Positions 33,825 to 44,852 of a stretch of 64,000 nt of DNA are shown here, in pieces. The stretch's first letter is position 1; every line of letters begins with the position of its first letter. Under the pieces are notes generated by a model. The model ran no database searches and was not told the DNA's origin. It was given only the letters and a program-made list of their open reading frames with translations. A program made the position numbers and the translations under genes. The stretch covers positions 682,001 through 746,000 of the forward strand of contig JAKSGN010000006.1 in the NCBI GenBank assembly GCA_024180945.1, read 5' to 3'. Source of the DNA: Macrophomina tecta. Lineage: Eukaryota > Ascomycota > Dothideomycetes > Botryosphaeriales > Botryosphaeriaceae.

Positions 33825-34329
33825 GGTGGGAGTGGAAGGCTGGCGGCCAAAAAATTTGGGGCGGAGGATTGGAGAGGGCGCCCCCGCGTTGGCGTCATCG
33901 GCCCCGCGACGCGTCCTCCGTCACAAGCACGCGTCGCGCTCATTTCATCTCGTCTTCCACCCTCAAGGTAAGCATGCGCATGATCGCTCATCATTCAACT
34001 ACACGACTATCTTCTTGTCAGAGCACACAAAGCCGGCCTCAATCCCACGGACTGGGCCTAGTTTCCTCTCGGCCTTCAGCTCGAAGAATGGCCTTTCCGC
34101 CATGGGTGTCAGCCTGATCATATGTCTCCTGGTGTTTGCCTTTTCCACCTGAACACTCTCAGAGCAGAACTAACATGCAAAGTCAGTAATAGTCCATGCA
34201 TACGCGATCGCGTGACAGCCAGGGTCCCGCCGGAGCATTCGCCCGAATGTGAAGGTCGTTAATCTCGTTGGACAATAACATCCGCGAGCATACTTAAATA
34301 TCCCATGAAAGTTGGTAAGATGAGAGTGC
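33825..34329. other. Intergenic region, Elp6 promoter
   Basis: Upstream region of elp6; no supported gene. Open frames on the plus strand here have no motif. Confidence 0.6.
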
Positions 34330-35200
34330 ACTTACTGTTGCTTTAAGCGATCGCCATACACAACTACTGTACTGGCTTCCAGTGTACGCGAATATGCCAG
34401 TCTTTGTCCCGCTCGATGTGATCAAATAGGAAGTTCAGTAGCGTGCCTGTGCAGCTTCATCAGCAAAGTGCTCAATCGGCACCATTTGGGCAGACATACC
34501 GCTCTCCTCGCGCTTCCATCCCACGATCCTCTTAGTATATAGCCCGTTTACGTACAGTGAGTACTGTTTGATCACCTGCAACGGATCCGTCAGTCTTCAA
34601 GGAGTCAAAGTGCGCAGGAAAAAAAGTCACAGCCTACCGGATGAAGCCTGACGACTGAATGTTCAGTCCCTATTGGCTCTCTAATGTACCGATCGCGATG
34701 GTCATGAGCCGAAGCCTGGTCAAAACCGGAGTTTACCGCGTATAGTCCATGGAGACTTTCGCGGAATGAATCGGACACACGATCGTACGCTGCTGTGGTC
34801 GACATGTACAGCGTATTCCCTCCAGATTGAGAAGTGCTGAGGACGAAAAAAGTGCTTGTTCCCATGTCATTTCTGATCCATCGTCAGTAGCTGTAAGCCG
34901 GGTCTTGTTGTTGGAAGCTCACATCTCATAACCCACGTCCGGGGCTTTGAGAAGGGTTGGCTTCGCCGAAGCAGCCCGGAATCCGATATCTTCATGGGAA
35001 AATTCCTGTAGTGGCGGCTGTAATCCCGGAGTACGGTGCGAGAGATAGTCCTCGTATATGTACTGCATAAATTTGAGCGTGAGCTTTCCATATTCCATGT
35101 ATTTTACTGACCTCTTCCTTATTATAGTCTATGGACATCTCCGCACGTAACCGCACCTTCTGCTGATTCCCAGAGGAATTCATCGTCGAAGTTTCGGTCG
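34330..35200 (-). pseudogene. TauD/TfdA-type dioxygenase relic
   Basis: Minus-strand exons with good splice sites read as a 2-oxoglutarate-dependent taurine-dioxygenase-like protein: a segment ending VGYEM (around 34923), TSTFFVLSTSQSGGNTLYMSTTAAYDRVSDSFR (34860-34760), SVVRLHP then VIKQYSLYVNGLYTKRIVGW (to ~34510), and LLNFLFDHIERDKDWHIRVHW (to ~34370). These match the order in functional family members. The iron-binding His-x-Asp that should precede the first segment is missing (Ala-Pro-Asp instead). A frameshift follows HWKP: the expected STVVVYGDR continues in another frame, while the original frame meets a stop at 34366-34364. The N-terminal part is not recognisable, and the C-terminal His/Arg region is lost. 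It is therefore a non-functional relic. Confidence 0.7.
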
Positions 35201-35899
35201 CCATGGGCAAGACGCTCGTAGTAATCCTCGAGGTACGGCGAAGCAGTCAAGCCTGCGAAGAAAAAGTCGAAGAAAGAAGCGACAACGTGCTTTACCCCAG
35301 AGAGCGCGGTTCCCATTTTCTTGGAATATGTGCTGTTCGTCACGGTCGCCAGGGTGCTTTATCACCAAACGCGCATCTGCTCCATTATAGTAATCCGCCC
35401 GCCGCATTGCGACATCATCCCGACCCCAAACGCCATATCTGAACGGCACCTGTAACACAGAATCCGTCCCCGCTCTGGGCCCGACTGGCCGGTGGCTGAC
35501 CCCGCCAATATGTCCACTGCTTATTCGACGTCCTGGATGCTGCTTGTCTATTCCCAGCGATACCTTATCGTCTCGCACCATGTGATCCACCTATTGCTGC
35601 ACCACACACACCCCACTGCTGACCTTCCTCTCACGCGTCCTGTATTTGCAATCTCGGACTTCATGGCGTGCTGCCGAACCCGAGAGGGCGCAACCTGCTT
35701 TGCAACTTCACCAGCCGGTTCGTGGGAAGCGTGATGCATCCGCGTGCCATACTAAAAGTTGCTCGTATCTGCAGTGCAGCTTACTGGGGCATGTAATATC
35801 TGAACCCCTAAGTCCGCGCGACGGCTGTCGAGTCGTCAAAGTTGGAAGATTCCATAATTATGGTGGCACCACTGGGGCAGTCGTCCAGTGACGCCGGTA
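35201..35899. other. Gene-poor region between two relics
   Basis: A minus-strand stretch at 35343-35130 reads smoothly (FFDFFFAGLTASPYLEDYYERL) and may be part of the neighbouring relic or an unrelated decayed gene. Nothing else is supported. Confidence 0.4.
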
Positions 35900-37914
35900 G
35901 TGAGCATCAACCATCTTCTGAAAGCCGCAAATCGAAGCTTGCACACAAAATCTAGGGAGATAATGCACAGTAGATACAGTAGATCCGGAAGCTGGATCGC
36001 ATCTTCTTGTAATTTCTCTGGCATCGAAGGTGATGGGGGTTATCTTGTCCGTACTGATTTGTCCGGCAGCTCGGACGTACTCCTGGGTTACTTCATCAAA
36101 TACCTTGATCAAGGGAACTATAGTAAGTGCAGCATAATGATCTTTGTTCAGAGCCCCATAAATTGCCGTCCTCTTTAGCCATTGTCAAATCTCAATACGG
36201 AGATGAACCACTCAACCGGACGACTGCTGGGACCGTATATGCGTTCTTGCTGCCATATGTCGAAGTTGGAGTACATACTTCCTTCTCTCCACAGGTAAGT
36301 TATCTAAATATGCAAATTTGAACAATTTGGGCTTTAAAATAGCTGCTAATCCCTATCACACTCAGGCAATGCATTCATTAGCGGGATGAAAGAAGATACA
36401 AGTTCCGCCGAATCATACTACTATTCAAAGAAACCATGACGTTTCGCTATGAGCCCTAGCAACCGCACAATCATTTCGCAGAAATTTGTTACAAGCTAAA
36501 TTTGTTATTTGGCTGTACGAGGTTTCTGTTAGAAGCATTGCAACTGCCCTGCCGTTGGGAGCAGGTTCATGCATCCCGACGTAAATTTTATCGATTTCTC
36601 TGAATATTTATGTCTGGATGGATAATTGTTGCCCCATGCATACATTTGCGCTTGTCTTTGCAATGCTTCTGGGGCAGGCCTAAAAATCTGCTTCAATCAT
36701 TCGCCATGTTTGGCTCCGAGGGCCGCTTTGAGTTTCCAATGAACTCCTTGTCATACATCGTCCTTTCATTAGTGGAGCAGATATGCCTGTTAATTTCATC
36801 AAGACCACATCTGTATTCTAACACTCAAGTAGCTCGGGCTTTACGACACGAGCGTAATCTGCTCAACGCATACTTCAATATCTGCACCATCATGGGCGCA
36901 GTACCAAGCCAGATGATCCAGCTCAAATATGTCCGCCAGTATATCCAGATTCCGTGATGCGAGCTAGCCTGGTCCATTCTTATCATGATCACAGCGAGCG
37001 CAAAGAATATCCAAACTCTTTACGCACTCCGCTTCTTCATCAGCCTTCTTGAGCCCTGCGCATTTCCCGGCTATGCCGCCATCCTCGGCAGCTGGTATGG
37101 GCCGTCACAACTGGCGAAGCGCATGGCACTATCCGAGCAAAGCAGCGGAACCCCGCGGATGTTCAGTGGTTACCTCCAGACAGGTCTCTACACAGGCCTC
37201 AATGGCACCGCCAGCGCCGCCGGATGGAGGTGGCTCTTCATCTTCGACGGCATCATCTCGATCCCCATCGAGCTCTGGAGATTCTTCGCTATTCCCGACC
37301 TGCCGAGTAACACCAGAACATTTTACCTGACTGCAGAGGCGAGACCCTCGGAAATAGTCCCAAATTTCACTCAGAACTAACCACTTCCTACCATCAGGAC
37401 CGCGCCTACGGCCTCGAACCCATCAGAAAAATTCGGCCGCAAGGCGCCCAAACCCCTAACTTGGAGGACACTCAAGCAAGTCTACACCAGCTGGCAAATT
37501 TGGGCCTTCCCCACGGCCGGCAACGCCGTCAGTATCGTGGCCGCCTTCGCCTTTGGCTGGCTGTCCGACACGATTGGATCGCGGCTGCTGGTCTTTGACG
37601 CCGTGCAAGCCATCATGATGGCGTCGAACATCATCATGGCGACCTGGAACGTGCCCGAGGCGGCGCTGGCGGCGGCGTTCTACCTCGCATATGCAGGCGG
37701 CGCGGCGCAGCCGGATGTTATTGTAAGTTTATCCACCTTTTGAGCCTCCCCTTCGCATTTTCATTGCTGTTCTGTTTGCGTGGGAGAAGAGGTCGCGGAC
37801 ATTGGGGGGAAGGACGCCCCGCACTACCAATACGGATACCGATTCCCGATCGCCTTGGGCTTGCTCGCCGTCGGCGGGATGCGTTTTGCTAGATTAATTG
37901 AGCAAACGGGATAG
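35900..37914 (+). pseudogene. Dal5/allantoate-permease-type MFS transporter relic
   Basis: Successive fragments follow the order of an anion:cation symporter of the Dal5/Tna1 group. They are FIKYLDQGNY (to 36121); NAFISGMKED (36367-) after an intron-like gap; NLLNAYFNICTIMGAVPSQMIQLKYVR (36860-36945); LYALRFFISLLEPCAFPGY through FSGYLQTGLYTGLNGTASAAGWRWLFIFDG (37018-37260); DLPSNTRTFYLTAE; PTAGNAVSIVAAFAFGWLSD (37510-); and APHYQYGYRFPI (37820-). A stop interrupts at 36955-36957. Frame changes are needed after 37340. The segment between Trp-Ala-Phe and Pro-Thr-Ala-Gly near 37505 lacks the ~35 residues found in intact members, a clean deletion, and the loop after the QPDVI segment is also missing. 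It cannot encode a working carrier. Confidence 0.82.
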
Positions 37915-38751
37915 GCTTGTCGCCTTGCCTGATCAACCACAGACCTGATCTCCGTTTAATGACAACATCCCGCAATCACGAAATTCCATCCGGAGCGGTA
38001 CCCACAAGTTGAAGACGCCGGTCTTCACCATGGCACACGCGCTGTGACTGCTTATATGGCACGCCTCCGCCCCTGCCAAATGGAGTATAGAGGCTCTGGA
38101 CAAACTCCCTTTCCATGGCCTCAGCGGCCATGCACTACCAGTCTTTATTCTGAGCGGAGCGCATATTATCTGGTAGGAATGGAATGGCTTGCATAATGGG
38201 AGGCGGACTTCTAGAGTTGGCCTACTCGTCCGGAGGTAAAGTTCAACTACCCATAACACGCAGTAAACAAAGTCGGAATTGCCGTGGATCGCCTTCAAAG
38301 TGCACAGAATGCACTTCTCGATAGGGCCAGGACGACCGGGGATTAAAGGAAATCAGCGAGGCAGTGCCGAGCAGGAAATGGAAAGGCTGCCGTCAGCGTT
38401 CTTCCGCAATCACACTAATTGCTTAAGATGGCCGACAGCCCATATGCATCCCAGCTGTTCTTTTTCTTTTTTTTTTTTTTTTTTGCAAATACAATTTGTT
38501 ATCTTGCTGCCGGATGCTTCGCCATCTATGCAACTTCGCCACTGCCTTAATGGAGGACTAAAAGCAAAGGCAAGTAATGAATGCAGAGCAACTGGTAAGT
38601 AGAAGTAGGCTCGAATGTCGCACCTTAAGCAATGAAGGTAATCAGACAGCTCACCCTGTTGGAAAAAGAGTGACACCCCCCGTCTTAATAGTTCACAGTT
38701 TTCGTGCCGGAACCCCCAGTCTATGTTTTCTCATCATGCTCGAGCATCTGC
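37915..38751. other. Intergenic region, no gene seen
   Basis: 3' side of the RNA polymerase gene and of the permease relic. It contains a T-run of 18 at 38467-38484 and no supported frame. Confidence 0.6.
38467..38484. repeat. Homopolymer run, 18 T
   Basis: Uninterrupted T-run in intergenic DNA, preceded by a short T-rich stretch. Confidence 0.85.
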
Positions 38752-41700
38752 TCAAGCAAACCTTTTGAGCAAATCCCAAGATGTCTTCCCCTTTCTTCTC
38801 GGCAAGACGACCTCCTCCACCTCATCATCACCACTCTTCTCCTGGACCGCTTTCGCCTTCTCATTCCTATCCTCCTTGTCACCATTGACGGTATTATGCT
38901 CAGTGTCAGCCTCACCCTTGGCCTTCTTCACACTCGACAACGAACGATCACCCCTCACTCCATCCCTGCCACGGCCAACGACGCGCCGCTTATCCACCTC
39001 GCTCGCCTCCTCCGCCGCAACAAGCGGAAAATCACTCTCTTCCTCGGGCACAGGCGTCGAAGCGACAGACGGGGGCGGTGAATGGAAGACGAGGGCATCC
39101 GTGCTCTTCGCTGTGGTATCATCAGCGAAGATAGATTGGGGGTAGTCGGGTTCGCGGTAATCGACTCCGTTTAACTGAGAGTCTGGCAGGCGAGAAGGAG
39201 GCAGGAGTGGATTGGCCTCGATTTTGTGCTCAGCAGACTTGGAAAGGGCAGGCTTCTGGATACTGGCAGAATCTGCGTAGATCAAGTTAACGATAAAATA
39301 TCTCGGGTTTTAAGATTCAGCTGGGTAGGGCCCACCATTGGAGTACACACTTCCGTAGTTCTCCATGTCATCGCCGCCCTGATGTGCAATACCATCTGGC
39401 TGAGTCTTTTTCGATGACAGCTGTCGTCTCTCCAGCCCTTTCGTAACCTTGTCAAGTGGGGCTTCTGGTCGAGCCGGGATAGTCGGCTCAGTAGGAATGT
39501 TTGAAAAGTCTCTCAGGCTACCCTCGGGGGCCTGATGCTGCTCCTTCGATTTGTTACTATCGTGGAATATGTCGAGAAACTCGCCATGCTTGACACGGCC
39601 ACCATCCACGAAGAGTTCATCTTCCTTACTCCAAGCGCCCTTAACCGCACTGGCGAGCCCGGCATTCTTTGCAATGGGCTGCTTCCTTTGAACCTGTGAA
39701 TGAAGGGCAAGGCCTTCGGGCCGGCCCCTGATACCATTAGCAATCAGGCCAAGCTCGCGAGAGAAGATCCAGGGAAAGCTCATCAGCGGCATGGTATCCG
39801 GGCTCATCTTCTGTACAGGGACAGTGTGCCCGGCAACGGCCCTATTGCGACCAGTGCGCTCGATTGCAGCTTGCATCTCCTGGGCAGTGACCGTATACAT
39901 GGCTGCAACGAAAGGACCGAGATTGATGAAAGCGCGACCAGCCTCCTGAAGTGCGGCTCTCTTTTCCTTGTCACCCGTACCGTACAAACCTTCCCTGAAG
40001 CCGCCAGCCGCCTCTTCAAAGCAGAGTTTCTGGAAACGTTCCCTCAGACCCTCCCAAATGCGACCAAAGTCTTCTTGCAAGCTGTAATCCCGGATCTCAT
40101 TGTTGTGCTTGAGAATAAAGGTCGACCACACTTCAAATTCAGTCTGGATGTCGTGCTGTGCCATAAGCCTTCTAACCGCAGCATCGTATAGCACCTTCAA
40201 TGCCTGAGCTCTCGCAAGTGTAGCCGGCTCAAGATTATAGGCGTTCAGTATACGGCTGTCGAAAGGAGCGTCGTATTGTGGATCGAAATCCACCTCTTTC
40301 ACGGCGTCAAAGAGCTGGCCCAGGATTTTCTTTGATTCGTAGCATCTCCCATTCTCCAAGTTGCGAAAATCGTTCTGCATGAAGTGAGGATACCTCCTTG
40401 GCGCCAATCCCTTATCCATAATAGCTGCAACCCCGGACTTCGGGTAGTCGACAGCAGTAGAATGGATGCGCGCCAGCTCAAGGCCTATACTAGATCAGTC
40501 GAACTATGCCACAGCGCATCGCGGTATGTCGATATGTACTTACACCTCTTGCTCATAACGCCCTCGTCCTCAAAGTCCGCCGCAGCCAGGTGGGCATTCG
40601 CTATTACGCCAAGGCTGTCATTTTTGATGTACTCGACGAAGAACTTGGTAATATGTTCCATTGTAACCTTCTGCACAGTCTGCTTTTTGGGCGGCGTGAA
40701 GTCCATAGGCTTGTAATTCATTTGCGGAATGAGCTCCTTGTCCCACACTACCATGTAATCATCTCCGTCGAGATCGCCGCCAGAGCACATGTTGGGAATA
40801 TCGCGGTCTCCAGTCTGGGGGAACACCACCACGTTCTTTAGATGGTGAAGCTTAGGTTGATTAACAGCTTGAACAACCCGAACGTCGCCCGGATGGAGGG
40901 AGGGGTTGCGGGCAACAATACAGACGCCTTCGATGATCTTATAGCGGCCAGGATGGTTAATGTCGGAGACCTGGACAAATATCTGAGGTAGCAAACTCGT
41001 CTGGAGGCTTTTCCAGTTCTGCTCCGAATAGAAATGGCCATGCAGAGAAGCCGTCTCATCGACGCAGCCAAGCAGGAAAGCTCCCTCTCCAACAAAAAGT
41101 CTAGCCTTTTCCTTGAGATATTTGATGCTCCAAGTCCTCCAGAGGTGTAAGACAGACATCAAGAAAGGCTCCTTGGTGCCCATAAAGCCGTCCAGGACCA
41201 TGCTAGCTAATGTCAGTGAAACCTGGTTGCTGTCGACAAACCTCTGGAGCAGACGTAGGGCAACAACTTCTGAGGTCATGGCCTTCTTTAGATCCGAGAG
41301 TTGGTCTTGCAGCTTCTTCGTGAAAACCCCATTGGGTACACCACGAGCGTCTAAAATGATGATGAGCTGTCGGTTTAGTGTGGCCGTCGCGAATTGAGAC
41401 CACTTGATGATCTCTAGACCTTCGCTGGGAGCTGGAAACTTGTCCTGAGAACGACGGATATGGATTTCATCAGCCCCAAGATCTTTTGACACGGCAAGAA
41501 CGCCCTTGCAGCCCCCGAGACGAAACTGAAAGACAGAAGGGGGGTCTTCTACCGCCGTCGGGTGGCCAAACTCCTGAGCGATCTTGACTGCCAGGGTCGC
41601 AGAAATCTTCCCAACGCCATCGGTGAAGATATATCCATTCCGCATAATATCCTCATGCCCGGAGACATGTGCCTTGACGCTTGTTGCCTCCCTCGTGGTT

Positions 41701-43911
41701 GAGAAGCACTGGCCCATCCGTGAAGCGTAGCGAGCAACTTCTCGAATTTCGTCGAAGTCTCCCATCAACATACGAATGTCGGACGGAGTAATATTGTTTT
41801 CGTCACAGAGATCGTCTTCGATAGGAGCGAAGAAGTATGCACCATGCTCTCGAAACTGAGAGTTCCCGAAGGCAAGAAATTCATAGTGCCGATCGCCAAT
41901 GGCGATACCGTTGCGTAGGGTACGCCACACCCTGGTAAACAACTCTGTATTCTTGTCATCTCGCGAACTCCTAATCTTTCCCCTGGGCTTCTCTTCTGTG
42001 AACTTCACCCGTAGGAAGCGGTCACTGAACCTGAGATACTCGCGGATGATACGGTTTGAAATCTCCATAGTCGGGGAAGCGAAAGTGATTGTCGAAGGCG
42101 TGATGTTTGCTGAACGCGAATACACACAATGTGCCGGGGTTTGCTTCATCATAGCTTCCTTTCGTAAGGGCAGCTTGAAGATATCCATAGGTTCAAAAAA
42201 TCGCCGCTTCTTATCCATAGCCGCCTCAAGGACACTTTTGGCCATGTTCTTGTCCATCTGAGCAAGGCGCTCGACAAACTCGCGCGTGACATTGTGCTCA
42301 TTGAGGATATTATTTGATAAACAAACCTCAAGTTGATAGCGGACCTCGAATTCAAGCTTGATTGGATTATTGAGAAGTCCACGAGGACTCACCGAGCTGC
42401 AGGGAGACGATAGTGGAGCATCAATGATATCCCATAAGATTGCAGGTTTCATCTGTAGAAGGGTAATATGGCTGTCCGTGATGACGTTGACATTCCAATC
42501 CGTTAAGGCGTCGCAGATCTGGTGGTATTTCGTCATCGTAGCCTCGGAATGGTCGAACTCGAGCCGGTACGTAGTCCATCTAGCGATATCGATAACCGCA
42601 TTCTTCTTATGAAGGGTGGTGGGGGCCGTTTTCAACGAGCTACGGAAGTGCGTGATATCAGTCTGGCGATACCACAGCTTCCAATCACTCCAAATGCGAT
42701 CTTTGCCATGGGTAGACTCGACGTCGCGGACCTTGCGAAAGTAGTGAGGGATTCCGTCCACCGGGAGGACGAGAAAGCGCTTGGTATCATGCTGCTCCTC
42801 GTGGACTTCCTTGACACGTTGAAGCGGAACTTGGAAGCGGTATTGCACGATTACCGATGTGCTATGCTTTTCATCGAATATGACGAGGGGGAACTGCACC
42901 CGGATCTCGGCACGGCCTAGATCCAGTGAGAAGTTAATGCTGCAGCCCTGATCCGGGGCGGCCTGCTGCATAGTCATCATCTGAGACTCGCTATACATAA
43001 AACCAAAATCGATGGACTCCGCTGAGACGACCTAGTGTGCGGTCAGGATAGGAGAGGCTTTCAAGCGAATCGTAAATTCTGGAAACCTACCATGGTCTCC
43101 GGGTACTTCGTGTCCGGGTTGACAGGACTTGACTTGAGAGCTTGCTGCTGCTGACGAGCTTCCATGGCAAGCAGGCGCTCGGAGCTGGGAAATTTCAATT
43201 GCTCGGACCAGAATGCCTTGCAAGGGGGAGGGCTACCAAAGTGAAATCAGTCGAAACTATGCAATCAGCGCGCCGTAAAGCTTACCTGAAGGTGACCCAC
43301 GCGGTCCCGACAGCCTGAGAATCAATGTCGATCCTTGTGATCTCACCCTCATCCTTCAGCAACCTGTAGACATCCAGAGTACGGACGCTCTTCGGCAGGC
43401 CCTGGATCTTGATCTTTACCTCCTGCCACGTCCTCCTCTCGTTGTTGCGCGTCTGGGGTCGCATATGTGGCGGCCCATACCGCGGCTGAGGTGCCATCGC
43501 AGTAGGAGCAGGATAGAACATCGTACCCGGCCCGTTATGACGAGACGGGTCGGGGCGCTGAAGAGAGAAGTTGCCGAAAGCACTGCTGTGGCAGCGAGGC
43601 TTAGTAGGAGGGCTCTGGTGCGGGAATCTGCCTGATGTGCCGTCTTGACGAGGGAAGATCTGCGTTTCAATGAAAGAGTTGTTAGAGGAGGCGGGGCTGC
43701 AGCGGCTATTGGGCCCATGAGGCGGCGTAGCCCTACATCGCCGCTGGCCATTAGGACGAGATTCTGCAAGACGCGCACCTGCAGGGCTTCCGTCTCCAGA
43801 CATTCTGAAGAGATGCCCTGTCGCGTGCGTCGGGCAGGCACCGCGCTTGCGCCTCGTGCGCTCCTCGATGGCCGTCTCCTGATGAAGATTCTTGGGAGTG
43901 GTCTGTTGCAA
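38752..43911 (-). CDS. RNA-dependent RNA polymerase (RNA silencing)
   Basis: Five exons (43911-43286, 43232-43091, 43031-40544, 40484-39336, 39272-38752) close to 1641 residues; starting at the internal ATG 43803 would give 1605. The catalytic signature of eukaryotic cell-encoded RdRPs, DLDGD, lies at about 40760-40777 within CSGGDLDGDDYMVVWD. Upstream are NGYIFTDGVGKIS and VFQFRLGGCKGVLAV; downstream, after an intron, CLELARIHSTAVDYPKSG, all standard family blocks. The N-terminal ~170 residues are disordered, then comes an RRM-like segment (VKIKIQGLPKSVRTLDVYRLL) found in fungal Sad-1/Rrp-type members. The last ~170 residues are a polar, basic/acidic tail of no known fold. The enzyme makes double-stranded RNA from aberrant transcripts, feeding Dicer and Argonaute in quelling or meiotic silencing. 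Which paralogue it is needs a tree. Confidence 0.93.
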
Positions 43912-44852
43912 TACCGCTTTGTGCTTTTGAGCCTGGTAATAGGCTTCACGAGGTTGGTGTCAGCGATGTATGTCAGGGAGCAAGCGGGTGGTGCTGAACG
44001 ACTCTACTCAAGCGAGATGCGTCGCTATCTTCCCCACGAGGGAGGAACCGCAGCACCGGGCCGAACCGCCGCAGCACGGGAACTTTCTCATTAACCTTTA
44101 CCGGTATTCAGTTAGTAACCCTTTGATCCTCCCAACCGCGAAGGCTTGCCCAGTGGCGTCTCGGCAGGCATGTGCGCTGACACTTTCACAGCTTCTGGGC
44201 AGGATGGAGGCGGGGCCTCTGCATTCACGCGGTCACCTCTGGCATTCTTCTTGACAGCTGATCACTTGCCTTCAGCATGTTTCAACATCATGGTCGTGTC
44301 CTTTGCACTACTGTACAGCAGGTCAGCGGTGTCCATGCCCGTTTCGGAATGATCAAGAGTCCACCTCACCCACAAAATCCGGCCACAACATGTTCCAGCC
44401 GCTTCCTGTGTACAAATGACAGGTGTGGACTTCGGAGCTACTGTGTTATGTGGTTAGAGATCTATGCATAATAGGACCAGAGATTTGGTGAAATGCTTTG
44501 CGGGACTGAGGGCTGCAATGAGACAAACAAATGCAAGAAATGAAAAAGCTGGTGGACTTCTAGGGCCAATGAGTCAAGACATTGCGATGCGAAAATCTGA
44601 TTTGTTTGTTGGGAGTTGCTGCACCTATCCGCGCCTTGGATTGGCGAGACATGCCCTGTCTGATTCGTACTTTTCGAGCCGGCTTTCACAATGCGCCTCA
44701 CCCCCTACTCAATCTATGTAGGAGTTATGTAAGCCAAGAGCTAGCAAATCAGCGTAGAGCCTCCCCTTGAAGCAAACTTCACTTTCCAAGTCCAATGTTT
44801 CAGCTAGCCGCAACTGTCCAAAGCAAACAAAAATCCACCTTAATCATCAAAC
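43912..44852. other. Intergenic region, no gene seen
   Basis: Promoter of the RdRP gene and 3' flank of the coiled-coil gene. Open frames on the plus strand have no support. Confidence 0.6.
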
